From Paraburkholderia sediminicola (GTDB lineage: Bacteria; Pseudomonadota; Gammaproteobacteria; Burkholderiales; Burkholderiaceae), in contig NZ_CADIKC010000010.1 of NCBI RefSeq assembly GCF_902859805.1, forward strand, positions 62,001 to 126,000: a DNA stretch of 64,000 nt. Direction: 5' to 3'. This document shows, piece after piece, positions 8,688 through 16,668 of this stretch (position 1 is its first letter; every line of letters begins with the position of its first letter). The position numbers and the translations under genes were made by a program. The notes under the pieces are model-generated. The model made no database searches. It saw only the letters and a program-made list of their open reading frames with translations, and was not told the DNA's origin.

Positions 8688-8701
8688 TCGATCCAGATCA
8701 A
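8688..8701. promoter_or_regulatory. FNR-like palindrome upstream of the HPPD-like gene
   Basis: TCGAT-CCAG-ATCAA matches the FNR/ANR consensus TTGAT-N4-ATCAA at all but one arm position. It lies 36 bp upstream of the likely start at 8737. Two Crp/Fnr-family regulators are encoded in the island, but their recognition helices differ from FNR, so the binding protein is uncertain. Confidence 0.4.
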
Positions 8702-8736
8702 TCCATGAAATATATTTTGGAATGCTACTTAGTATC

Positions 8737-9768
8737 ATGAATACTCGAGTGAAAACTGATGGATTCGCGTTCGTCGAGTTCGTCTCATCACGACCAATGG
8801 AGCTCGTTGAACTCTTTGAGCACTTTGGTTTCCGCCTTCGCGGCAAGTCGAAGAGCGAAATGCTCCTGATGACACAAGGAGCGGCCGCTTTCGTCGTTAA
8901 CGGAAATCCGAATGCGTTCGAATCCCAGCATGGTGCTTCGGTGCGTGCGATTGGAATTCGCGTCAACGACGCGAAGGCAGCACACGAGCAGGCGTTGGCA
9001 GGCGGTGCCGCCAACGCCTCCGCAGAAGAGGTAGGAGAATTTGTCCTCGACACGCCGACGATCCTCGGTATCGGCGATAGTCTGGTGTACTTCGTCGACC
9101 GCGACTTCCGCGAAATCTTCTCGCTTCCGGTCGAAGCCCGAAACACGCGAGAAGATGACGCCAATATCCTTGCCGTCGATCACACGTCGAATATCGTCCA
9201 CCCCAGGAACCTTGATCTGTGGGCCAACTTCTACCGCGATACGTTCGGGTTCGCGGAGAAGCAGTATCTCGAAGTCAAGGGCCACATGTCTGGAATGCGG
9301 GCGCGCTCAATGGTGAGCCCGTGCGGTCGCGTATCGATCCCGGTTGCCGCTGCCGCCCATGACCAACCCGGCGTACTCAACCAGAACGATGAATTTATCC
9401 GCGACTACGGTGGCGAAGGGATTCAACATATCGCGCTGCTGACGTCCGACATCGAAGACACGATTCAAAAACTCAGTGTTGCGGGCATTGAGTTCATGGC
9501 AGCCCCATCGCAGAACTATTACGACGGAATCGATGGGCGTCTTCCGGGGCACGGCCTTGACATCGAACACCTGGCTGAACGCGGCATCCTGGTCGACGGC
9601 AAGGGTCCGCAGAAGATTCTGCTCCAGCGTTTCACGAAACGCCAGATTGGGCCAGTCTTCTTCGAAATAATTGAACGCCGCGGAGAAGACGGATTCGGCG
9701 AGGGCAATTTCAAGGCCCTGTTCGAATCGCAGGAGAAGGATCAGCAACAACGCGGCTCGCTCAATTGA
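8737..9768 (+). CDS. 4-hydroxyphenylpyruvate dioxygenase-like Fe(II) oxygenase
   Basis: 343 aa from ATG 8737 (an in-frame ATG at 8722 is possible). Two VOC domains. The C-terminal half has all three Fe(II) ligands in HPPD context: VDHTSNIV (about H149), GEGIQHIALL (about H231) and GPVFFEIIERRGEDGFGEGN (about E310). The HPPD tail FKALFES is also present. HPPD converts 4-hydroxyphenylpyruvate to homogentisate using O2. Here the segment equivalent to IPLNE, which carries a substrate-contacting Asn in known HPPDs, reads IPVAAAA, so a different keto-acid substrate is plausible. No homogentisate dioxygenase is nearby. Confidence 0.85.
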   Translation: MNTRVKTDGFAFVEFVSSRPMELVELFEHFGFRLRGKSKSEMLLMTQGAAAFVVNGNPNAFESQHGASVRAIGIRVNDAKAAHEQALAGGAANASAEEVGEFVLDTPTILGIGDSLVYFVDRDFREIFSLPVEARNTREDDANILAVDHTSNIVHPRNLDLWANFYRDTFGFAEKQYLEVKGHMSGMRARSMVSPCGRVSIPVAAAAHDQPGVLNQNDEFIRDYGGEGIQHIALLTSDIEDTIQKLSVAGIEFMAAPSQNYYDGIDGRLPGHGLDIEHLAERGILVDGKGPQKILLQRFTKRQIGPVFFEIIERRGEDGFGEGNFKALFESQEKDQQQRGSLN

Positions 9769-9848
9769 CCACTGCGTGGCAGGAACCCACGGTCCCTGCT
9801 GACCCGTTCACTTATCCTGGTCAACGGGAATCTTGAAGGAATGAAACC

Positions 9849-10241
9849 ATGACAGAACAGGACGTTCGAGACCATCTCCTTGCCCGATATGACGTATGGA
9901 TGGCCGCTATAGCGGAGAAGAACATCGATGCGATAGCGTCAATTTACGCGAGTGATGCGGTCTATATGCAACCGGGACAGCCGCGACATGTCGGCAAGGA
10001 CGCGGTTATTGCCGTATGGCGCACATATTTCACACGCCCTGACTTCAAGGCGCTCTACACCCCAACGCTGACCGTATCCACGAGTCTTGACGTTGCGTAT
10101 GACGTCGGCAGCTATGTCGTCAGCCTGACGCGGGACGGTGAGCCAGTGGAGATCCGTGGGAAGTACGTGGTGATATGGAAGAAGGAGGGTGGCGATTGGG
10201 TCGCTGCTGTCGATATCGATAACACAGACCACCTGGTGTAA
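9849..10241 (+). CDS. SnoaL-like/NTF2-fold protein (DUF4440 type)
   Basis: 130 aa. The cone-shaped NTF2-like fold is suggested by WMAAIAEKNIDAIASIYASD, YMQPGQPRHVGKDAVIAVWR and the C-terminal YVVIWKKEGGDWVAAVDIDN. Such small proteins act as isomerases, dehydratases or accessory proteins in aromatic degradation. AAGGA precedes the ATG. The surrounding genes suggest an accessory catabolic role, which is inference. Confidence 0.8.
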   Translation: MTEQDVRDHLLARYDVWMAAIAEKNIDAIASIYASDAVYMQPGQPRHVGKDAVIAVWRTYFTRPDFKALYTPTLTVSTSLDVAYDVGSYVVSLTRDGEPVEIRGKYVVIWKKEGGDWVAAVDIDNTDHLV

Positions 10242-10391
10242 TCACCGGCTGTATCGGGTGTCGGCGGGAACGAACAGGTAGCCGCCTGCTGTACGGCGTG
10301 GCGCGTCGGCAAAGCGGCGTAGATGAATCGCCTGTTAGCGTCCTTTAACGAGCGATGTGAATATCCGTTGCTCCCAAATCCCGGAGATTAA

Positions 10392-11681
10392 ATGAGCAGC
10401 ATCAGCGCGACAGGTGTTCGCAAGGCCCGGCTTAATCGTTCCCAGTTGATTGTCGCCGCGACCATCGGCAATGCGCTGGAGTTTTTCGATTTCACTGTCT
10501 ATAGCTTCTTCGCGATCACAATTGGAAAGGTCTTCTTTCCGGCCATGTCGGGTTACGGACAGCTTCTCGCGGCGGTGGCGACGTTCGGGGTGGGTTTCAT
10601 CATGCGCCCCCTTGGGGGCGTCATGATCGGCGCTTACGCGGACCGGGCGGGACGCAAAGCAGCGATGACGCTGACCATTTTCATGATGGCGCTCGGCTGC
10701 GGGATGATTGGCCTCGCGCCGACCTATGCACAAGCAGGGTTAGTGGCGCCTATGCTGATCGTCGCGGCTCGTCTGATTCAAGGGTTTTCGGCCGGCGGTG
10801 AGGTTGGTGCATCGACAACCTTGCTGATTGAGTCCGGAACCAGCACGAACCGCGCTTTTCTCGGCAGCTGGCAGTTTGCGAGCCAGGGTTTGGGCGTTTC
10901 GATAGGCGCATTCGTCGCGTGGCTGCTGTCCGTGGTGTTGTCCTCCAGCGCGCTCGAAACCTGGGGTTGGCGTATTCCGTTCCTGCTCGGGATACTCATC
11001 GCGCCGATCGGCATGACAATCCGTCGCCGTCTCGAAGAGCACGCGCCGGTGCCGGCCACCGACAAGCGTGCGCCAGCTGTCATCGTTCTGCGCGATCACT
11101 GGAATTTCGTATTGCTGGGGACGCTGTTGACAGTCGGGTCGACTGTGGCAGCTTACGTTGTGAGCTTCTACATACCGACCTATGCGATCCGCGAACTGAA
11201 ACTGAGTACGTCGACTGCGCTGCTGGCAGGACTCGTATCAGGATTAGTGACTTTCGTGGTCGCACCTGTTGCCGGTCTACTGTCAGATCGGACTAGCCGT
11301 AAAACCTTGGTGTTCTGGCCACGTCTACTGATTGTGATGGCGGTTTATCCGGCGTTTGTCTGGCTGACCCGTGATCCAGGCGTCGAAAGTCTGCTGGTCA
11401 CCGTCGCGGGTCTCAGTGCGCTGCTGGCGCTACAGGCGGCGCCAGCTCTCACCATGCTGCCGGAAATGTTTCCACGTCCCGTTCGGGCGACGGGTATGTC
11501 CATTGTCTACAGCGTGGGCGTCGCCGTCTTTGGTGGCTTTGCACAGGTAGTGGCGATCTGGCTTATCCGCATGACGGGGAGCAAGCTTGCGCCTGCGTGG
11601 TACCTGATCGTCTGCGTGCTGCTTTCGTGTTTTGCGTTGCCGTTCATCAAGGATCGCACCGGCCAGGAACTTGACGAATGA
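10392..11681 (+). CDS. MFS transporter, metabolite:H+ symporter (MHS) type
   Basis: 429 aa with about 12 membrane segments. Start at ATG with GGAG upstream. MHS signatures are ATIGNALEFFDFTVYSFFA, FIMRPLGGVMIGAYADRAGR (the loop 2-3 MFS motif), RLIQGFSAGGEVGAS, and LLSDRTSRK in the second half. Family members import organic acids and aromatic acids such as benzoate, shikimate and citrate. It follows catabolic genes and precedes an ABC importer, giving the island two uptake routes. Confidence 0.9.
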   Translation: MSSISATGVRKARLNRSQLIVAATIGNALEFFDFTVYSFFAITIGKVFFPAMSGYGQLLAAVATFGVGFIMRPLGGVMIGAYADRAGRKAAMTLTIFMMALGCGMIGLAPTYAQAGLVAPMLIVAARLIQGFSAGGEVGASTTLLIESGTSTNRAFLGSWQFASQGLGVSIGAFVAWLLSVVLSSSALETWGWRIPFLLGILIAPIGMTIRRRLEEHAPVPATDKRAPAVIVLRDHWNFVLLGTLLTVGSTVAAYVVSFYIPTYAIRELKLSTSTALLAGLVSGLVTFVVAPVAGLLSDRTSRKTLVFWPRLLIVMAVYPAFVWLTRDPGVESLLVTVAGLSALLALQAAPALTMLPEMFPRPVRATGMSIVYSVGVAVFGGFAQVVAIWLIRMTGSKLAPAWYLIVCVLLSCFALPFIKDRTGQELDE

Positions 11682-11875
11682 CCGACGGCAACCGTCATCT
11701 ATCTTCCGATTCGTCCAACGTCTGCCACGCTCGCTGAGCGCCTTGCCACCGGGACGAAGCTTTTTTTCTTGTATCTGCAGATACCACGAGAACTGCCGGG
11801 CCCACTCAATAATTCGCAGGCGGGGACCCACTCGGGCCATCGAAGTAAGTCAAATCCAATCAAGGTGGAGAAGCT

Positions 11876-13051
11876 ATGCGATTCGTGGCTGTATTTTTCG
11901 GACTGGCCCTCTTAACTGCTTTCGCCAGCAGTCAAGCCCAGGAGAAACCCAACTATAAAATCGGTGTCGTTACCGCGACTACGGGTTCAGCGTCAGTTAT
12001 CGCGGCGCCGGCAAACAACGCGATTGCACTGTACGAAGAGCAGCTCGCGGCCCAGAAGAATCTTCCCTTCACGGTTCAGTTCATCAAGTACGACGACGCC
12101 TCCGATCCGACGAAGTCGGTCAATGCCGTTCGCAAGCTCATCCAGGACGACAAGGTCGATATCGTCGTTTGCTGTACGACGACGCCTTCCTCGCTTGCAA
12201 TCGACAAGGTGGTGGAAGACGCGAAGGTCACGTCTATTTCGATGTCGGCGGGGGCAGCAGTGGTCGAGCCGGTGTCCGAAAAGCGCTATATGTTCAAGAC
12301 GCCCATCACGGACCGGCTGATGATTAACTACACGCTCGACGAAATGAAGAGGAAGGGCATCAGGACGATCGCGTTTATGGGCCTCGACGACGCATATGGA
12401 GAGGGCGGTTGGGTCGAGTTCAAACAGCTCGCGGAAAAGAAGGGCATCAAGATTGTGGCGGATGAGCGCTTCTCGCGTGCCGACACGAATTTCGCCCCGC
12501 AGGCGCTCAGAGTGCTTCGCGCCAATCCCGATGCGGTCTACTTCCATGCGATCCCGCCTTCTGCCGCTCTCGCGCACGAAGCGTTGAAGCGGGTCGGCTA
12601 TAAAGGGCCGATTTACCATGGCGCGGGCGCGCCGACGTCCAGCTTTCTCGCAATCGGCAAGTCGTCGGTCGAAGGCGCGATTGTGGGTGCTACGCCGATT
12701 ACGGTCTATAAGGACCTGCCAAAGGATAACCCGCTGGTGCCCGTCATCACTTCGTTCGTGAACGCCTACGACACCAGGTATGGGCAGGGCAAGGCCGAGA
12801 TCTTCGCGACGCAGGGCTACGACGCCGTTGGTCTCGCCCTCGACGCGCTTAAACGTTATACGGCGTCGGGGAAGAAAGGCGACCTTGCGCAGCGGCGAAT
12901 GGACATCCGCAACGTGCTTGAAAACACGCACGATTACGTCGGCACGGTCGGCATTTTCAACTACTCGTCTACGGACCACGTGGGTCTCGACGTGCGCACG
13001 TTGTTTCTCGTCCAGGTGAAGAACGGGCAATTTGTCCTGTTGAAGGACTAG
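11876..13051 (+). CDS. ABC transporter solute-binding protein (LivK/branched-chain type)
   Basis: 391 aa with a signal peptide (about residues 1-21, ending SSQAQ). Periplasmic binding protein type I fold: YKIGVVTATTGSASV, DDASDPTKSVNAVRKLI and GLDDAYGEGGWVEF. GGTGGAG-type SD upstream. It is the first gene of an ABC operon (binding protein, LivH, LivM-LivG fusion, LivF). In this family ligands include amino acids and many aromatic acids. It is paralogous to the binding protein at 22865-24019. Confidence 0.92.
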   Translation: MRFVAVFFGLALLTAFASSQAQEKPNYKIGVVTATTGSASVIAAPANNAIALYEEQLAAQKNLPFTVQFIKYDDASDPTKSVNAVRKLIQDDKVDIVVCCTTTPSSLAIDKVVEDAKVTSISMSAGAAVVEPVSEKRYMFKTPITDRLMINYTLDEMKRKGIRTIAFMGLDDAYGEGGWVEFKQLAEKKGIKIVADERFSRADTNFAPQALRVLRANPDAVYFHAIPPSAALAHEALKRVGYKGPIYHGAGAPTSSFLAIGKSSVEGAIVGATPITVYKDLPKDNPLVPVITSFVNAYDTRYGQGKAEIFATQGYDAVGLALDALKRYTASGKKGDLAQRRMDIRNVLENTHDYVGTVGIFNYSSTDHVGLDVRTLFLVQVKNGQFVLLKD

Positions 13052-13054
13052 AAA

Positions 13055-14083
13055 ATGGATTGGTTTTCAACCCTCTTCCTTGGAGTCGACGGCATCACGA
13101 ACGGTGCCGTCTATGCGCTGGTTGGACTATCCCTCGTCCTCGTTTACACCACAACGCGCGTGGTCAACGTTGCCCAAGGCGAGTTTCTGACATTCGGCGC
13201 ACTGTCGTTTGCGAGTTTCATGGAAGGCTCGCTGACATCGCTGCTCTATGTTGTTCTTGGCACGGGCGCAGTGTGCCTGCTTCTCGATGCGCTGCAAGCC
13301 ATGAGGTTTCGCCGTAGCCCGCTGAAGCTTGTGATCAGGTATGGGGTGTGCGGCACGATTCTTACTGCGTTGGCGTATGCCGCCTGCCATACGAGTTCCA
13401 CCGTATTGCAGATGGGAGCCGCGCTTGCGCTTGTTGCGACGATGGGGCCGCTCATCTACAGATTGACCGTAGAACCTAATCCCGGCAATTCACCGGTCGT
13501 GCTGTTGATCTGTTCGGTAGGTGTTTCGCTCATTCTCCATCCGCTCGCACTTCTGCTATGGGGCGCAGATCCCAGAACCGTGCCACCGCTCAGCGACCTT
13601 AGATTTAGTGTTGCCAACGTGGATATTGCGATGCAGTCGGTGATCATCCTGTCGGCAGCGATTGTCATGACGGCGGCGCTGTTCCTCTTCTTCCGCTTTT
13701 CGCTTGTCGGAAAGGCGCTGCGAGCCGCTTCAATCAACCGCGACGGAGCGTTGTACTGCGGCATACCCGTGGGGGTGGTCGGTCGCCTGAGCTACTTCAT
13801 CGCGGCAGGTATGTCGGCGCTGAGCGGCATGTTACTCGCACCGCTTGTGACGGCGAACTACGAGATGGGTTTTGTGGTGGGGTTGAAGGGCTTTGTTGGT
13901 GCAACCATGGGCGGACTCATCAATTACCCGCTCTCGCTCGCAGGCGTATTTCTGGTCGGTGTGTTCGAGTCGTTCTCATCTTTCTTCAGCAGTTCGCTAC
14001 GTGACGCGTGGGTGTTCTCGCTGGTCATTCCAATTCTTTTGTGGCGCAGTACGCGACTTGGGGGCGAGCTCAATGAACATTGA
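13055..14083 (+). CDS. ABC transporter permease LivH-type
   Basis: 342 aa, starting three bases after the binding-protein gene. Multiple membrane helices. Family motifs are GITNGAVYALVGLSLVLVYT, NVAQGEFLTFGA, GKALRAASINRDGALYCGI and GFVGATMGGLINYPLSLAGV. It forms one half of the membrane channel with the LivM domain of the next protein; the genes overlap by 11 bases, suggesting translational coupling. Confidence 0.92.
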   Translation: MDWFSTLFLGVDGITNGAVYALVGLSLVLVYTTTRVVNVAQGEFLTFGALSFASFMEGSLTSLLYVVLGTGAVCLLLDALQAMRFRRSPLKLVIRYGVCGTILTALAYAACHTSSTVLQMGAALALVATMGPLIYRLTVEPNPGNSPVVLLICSVGVSLILHPLALLLWGADPRTVPPLSDLRFSVANVDIAMQSVIILSAAIVMTAALFLFFRFSLVGKALRAASINRDGALYCGIPVGVVGRLSYFIAAGMSALSGMLLAPLVTANYEMGFVVGLKGFVGATMGGLINYPLSLAGVFLVGVFESFSSFFSSSLRDAWVFSLVIPILLWRSTRLGGELNEH

Positions 14084-15863
14084 CGAAACGTCGAGGTCGC
14101 CTACCGCCTTCGCCCGCCTCAAGCGCGAACACGTGGTGGTTGTTGTGATTTTCGCTGCGGTGCTTCTGTCGCTGATGTTCTCTTCAACGTATTACGTCGG
14201 TCTGGTCGCAGTCGCCGGGGTCAATTCGATTGTTGTGCTCGGGCTCGCTTTTCTACTTGCAACTGGCCAACTTTCTCTTGGCCATGCCGCGTTTCTAGGG
14301 TTGGGCGCCTATGCATCTTCGCTGATGACCTTGAAGTTGGGTGTGCCGCCCCTCGTGGCCATTCCTCTCGCCACCGCTTTATGTGCTGTTATTGGCTGGT
14401 TCCTGGGCGTGCTGACACTCGGCATGAGAGGGCATTATCTGCCACTCGCCACGTTGGCGTACGGCATGGCGATTTCTGCCTGCTTCGTCGCCGAAATTGA
14501 CCTTACTGGGGGAGCTTCAGGGCTGACAGGAATTCCTTCCCTTGGTCTTTGGGGCGTTTCGATGGAGGCGCGGGGGATGGCCACGCTTATCTGGGCGGTT
14601 GTCGTGCTGGTTTTCTTCGCATATCGCCGGATTTACCGCAGCCGCGTCGGCCGGGTGGCGCGCGCTCTCAAGAGCAACAGCACGATGGCCAGTGCGTTTG
14701 GCGCTGATGTGGCGCGGGTCAAGACGCAGGTGTTCGTCCTTTCTGCCGCGCTGGGAGGTCTGGCCGGTTCCCTCTACGCGTACTACATGCAATTTCTGAG
14801 TCCGTCGTCATTTTCGCTCGGTGCGTCGGTCAATCTGCTGATCATGACTGTGCTCGGCGGCGTGGCGCATCCGTTGGGCGCACTGCTGGGCGTCATGTTC
14901 TTCAACTTGCTTGAGCTGACAGGCCAGCATGTCATTGCGAATGTTCTTGGTCTGCCTGGCCAGGTCGAGTCGATGGTTCTGGGAGCGGTGCTCATCGTCG
15001 CTCTGCTCAAGTGGCCCGACGGGCTGCTCACCTGGGCAGGCATAACGAGTAGCTACGACGTGGCGCATGACGTACCCGTTGCGACCGTGCGCGATACCGT
15101 GCGAGAGCCCGCTACGCTCAGCGCCAAGGGCGTGACGAAACGCTTTGGCGGTTTGACGGCTCTGTGCGAGGTGGACGTCAACGTGCCTGCGCACACGATT
15201 ACAGGTTTGATTGGTCCCAATGGGGCGGGGAAGTCAACGCTCTTCAATGTCATGACCGGCGTGTTTCCAGCCAGCAGCGGCGGCGTCACCGTGAGTGGAC
15301 AGCCTCTGCCAAACAAACTCCGCAAGGTTATTTCATGCGGTATCGCCAGGACGTTCCAGCACGTGCAGCTGGTTCAGGAACTAGACGTTCTGCAGAACGT
15401 GCTCATCGGTGGATATAGCCGGGGGAAGAGCGGGCTTCTAGCTGCTGCCATCGGGGCGGACCGGCACGAGGAGGCCGGCATGGTGGCCGAGGCGCTCGCT
15501 GCATTGCGGCGCGTCGGGCTGCTTGAAATCGCCAACACACGCATTTCTGATCTTCCGTTGGGCAGTCAGCGCCTCGTCGAAATCGCGCGGGCTCTGATGG
15601 CGCGTCCGTCCATCCTGCTGCTCGATGAACCGGCGGCGGGCCTGCGTTCGCCCGAGAAGCAGCGGCTTTCCCAACTACTTCAATCGCTGCGCGACGACGA
15701 CGGTATGACCGTTCTGATTGTCGAACATGACATGGAACTGGTGATGGGCTGTGCGGACTATCTGTTCGTACTCAACTACGGAAGTGTTCTGGCCGAAGGT
15801 ATGCCTCACGAGGTCCAGCAGAATTCCGATGTTATCCATGCGTATCTGGGAGCGGAAGCATGA
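14073..15863 (+). CDS. LivM permease - LivG ATPase fusion
   Basis: 596 aa from ATG 14073; an upstream frame into livH is rejected. Residues 1-325 are LivM-like (LLATGQLSLGHAAFLGLGAY, GRVARALKSNSTMASAFG). A linker at about 325-345 follows. Residues 345-596 are LivG-like, with Walker A GPNGAGKST (about 381-389), the signature LPLGSQRLVEIAR, Walker B ILLLDEPAAG (about 517) and an H-loop in IVEHDMELVMG. Permease and ATPase of this family are normally separate proteins; here the frame is continuous across both. It overlaps livF by ATGA. Confidence 0.93.
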   Translation: MNIDETSRSPTAFARLKREHVVVVVIFAAVLLSLMFSSTYYVGLVAVAGVNSIVVLGLAFLLATGQLSLGHAAFLGLGAYASSLMTLKLGVPPLVAIPLATALCAVIGWFLGVLTLGMRGHYLPLATLAYGMAISACFVAEIDLTGGASGLTGIPSLGLWGVSMEARGMATLIWAVVVLVFFAYRRIYRSRVGRVARALKSNSTMASAFGADVARVKTQVFVLSAALGGLAGSLYAYYMQFLSPSSFSLGASVNLLIMTVLGGVAHPLGALLGVMFFNLLELTGQHVIANVLGLPGQVESMVLGAVLIVALLKWPDGLLTWAGITSSYDVAHDVPVATVRDTVREPATLSAKGVTKRFGGLTALCEVDVNVPAHTITGLIGPNGAGKSTLFNVMTGVFPASSGGVTVSGQPLPNKLRKVISCGIARTFQHVQLVQELDVLQNVLIGGYSRGKSGLLAAAIGADRHEEAGMVAEALAALRRVGLLEIANTRISDLPLGSQRLVEIARALMARPSILLLDEPAAGLRSPEKQRLSQLLQSLRDDDGMTVLIVEHDMELVMGCADYLFVLNYGSVLAEGMPHEVQQNSDVIHAYLGAEA

Positions 15864-16588
15864 ACATTCTCGACGTCGAAAGCCTGAGCGTGAAGTACGG
15901 GCAGGTGAGCGCGGTCAGTGAGATGTCCTTCCACGTTTGCCCCGGAGAACTCGTCTCGCTCATTGGTGCCAACGGCGCCGGCAAGTCGAGCTTGTTGCGC
16001 TGCGTGATGGGCGCAGTACCCGCTGCCTCGGGGGATGTGCACTTCTGCGGCAAGTCGCTTGGGCGGACACCGGTAGAGGACCGCGTTCGCCTCGGGATGT
16101 ATCTGGTTCCGGAAAAGCGCTCTCTCTTCAATTCAATGTCTGTGCGGGACAACCTTCAGCTTGGGATCTACGCGAACCGTGGCCGCATCAATTTCGCGGA
16201 CGAGGTCAAGCGTATCTATTCTCTTTTTCCGATTCTGGAGGAGCGCCAGGAGCAGCTCGCCGGCACCCTGTCGGGTGGACAGCAGCAGATGGTCGCGATA
16301 GGTCGAGCCCTTATCGCGCGACCCAGGCTTCTCCTTCTTGACGAGCCTTCAATCGGTTTGGCTCCGCTTGTTGTCCAGCAGATTATGGAAGTGATTGTTG
16401 ATCTGCAGCGCAAGGAGGGCCTGACGGTAATCCTGGTCGAGCAGAACGCGCGGCTTGCCTTGAATGCGGCCAACCGTGCATACCTGATCGAGCTGGGCAG
16501 AATTATAAAAGCGGGTACTGGGGCAGAGCTTGCCGCTGATCCTCACTTGAGTGACATTTACCTTGGGGTAAAACGAATGGCCGCTTGA
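15860..16588 (+). CDS. ABC transporter ATPase LivF-type
   Basis: 242 aa, starting in an ATGA overlap with the LivM-LivG gene. Walker A GANGAGKSSL, signature LSGGQQQMVAIGRAL, Walker B LLLLDEPSIGL and the family motif YLVPEKRSLFNSMSVRDNL. It forms the heterodimeric motor with the LivG half of the fusion protein. It completes the importer. Confidence 0.95.
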   Translation: MNILDVESLSVKYGQVSAVSEMSFHVCPGELVSLIGANGAGKSSLLRCVMGAVPAASGDVHFCGKSLGRTPVEDRVRLGMYLVPEKRSLFNSMSVRDNLQLGIYANRGRINFADEVKRIYSLFPILEERQEQLAGTLSGGQQQMVAIGRALIARPRLLLLDEPSIGLAPLVVQQIMEVIVDLQRKEGLTVILVEQNARLALNAANRAYLIELGRIIKAGTGAELAADPHLSDIYLGVKRMAA

Positions 16589-16624
16589 TAAGGCGCTTAC
16601 TCAGCACACAGGAAAAGAACGGTG

Positions 16625-16640
16625 ATCACAATAGTGTGAT
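16625..16640. promoter_or_regulatory. perfect dyad ATCACA-N4-TGTGAT before the amidase gene
   Basis: The perfect inverted repeat ATCACA-ATAG-TGTGAT lies between livF and the amidase start (29 bp upstream of ATG 16669). The arms are CRP-like but in inverted order and with the 4-bp spacing of FNR sites. It is a candidate operator for one of the two Crp/Fnr paralogues of the island; no binding evidence. Confidence 0.45.
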
Positions 16641-16668
16641 GCCGCGAAGCTATTTTAGAGAAGCACTT

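Noticed and set aside
14073..15863. LivM-LivG fusion as a sequencing artefact
   Set aside because: The frame is uninterrupted, the linker is natural-looking, and no stop or start signal lies in another frame at the junction. Kept as real, but flagged for checking.
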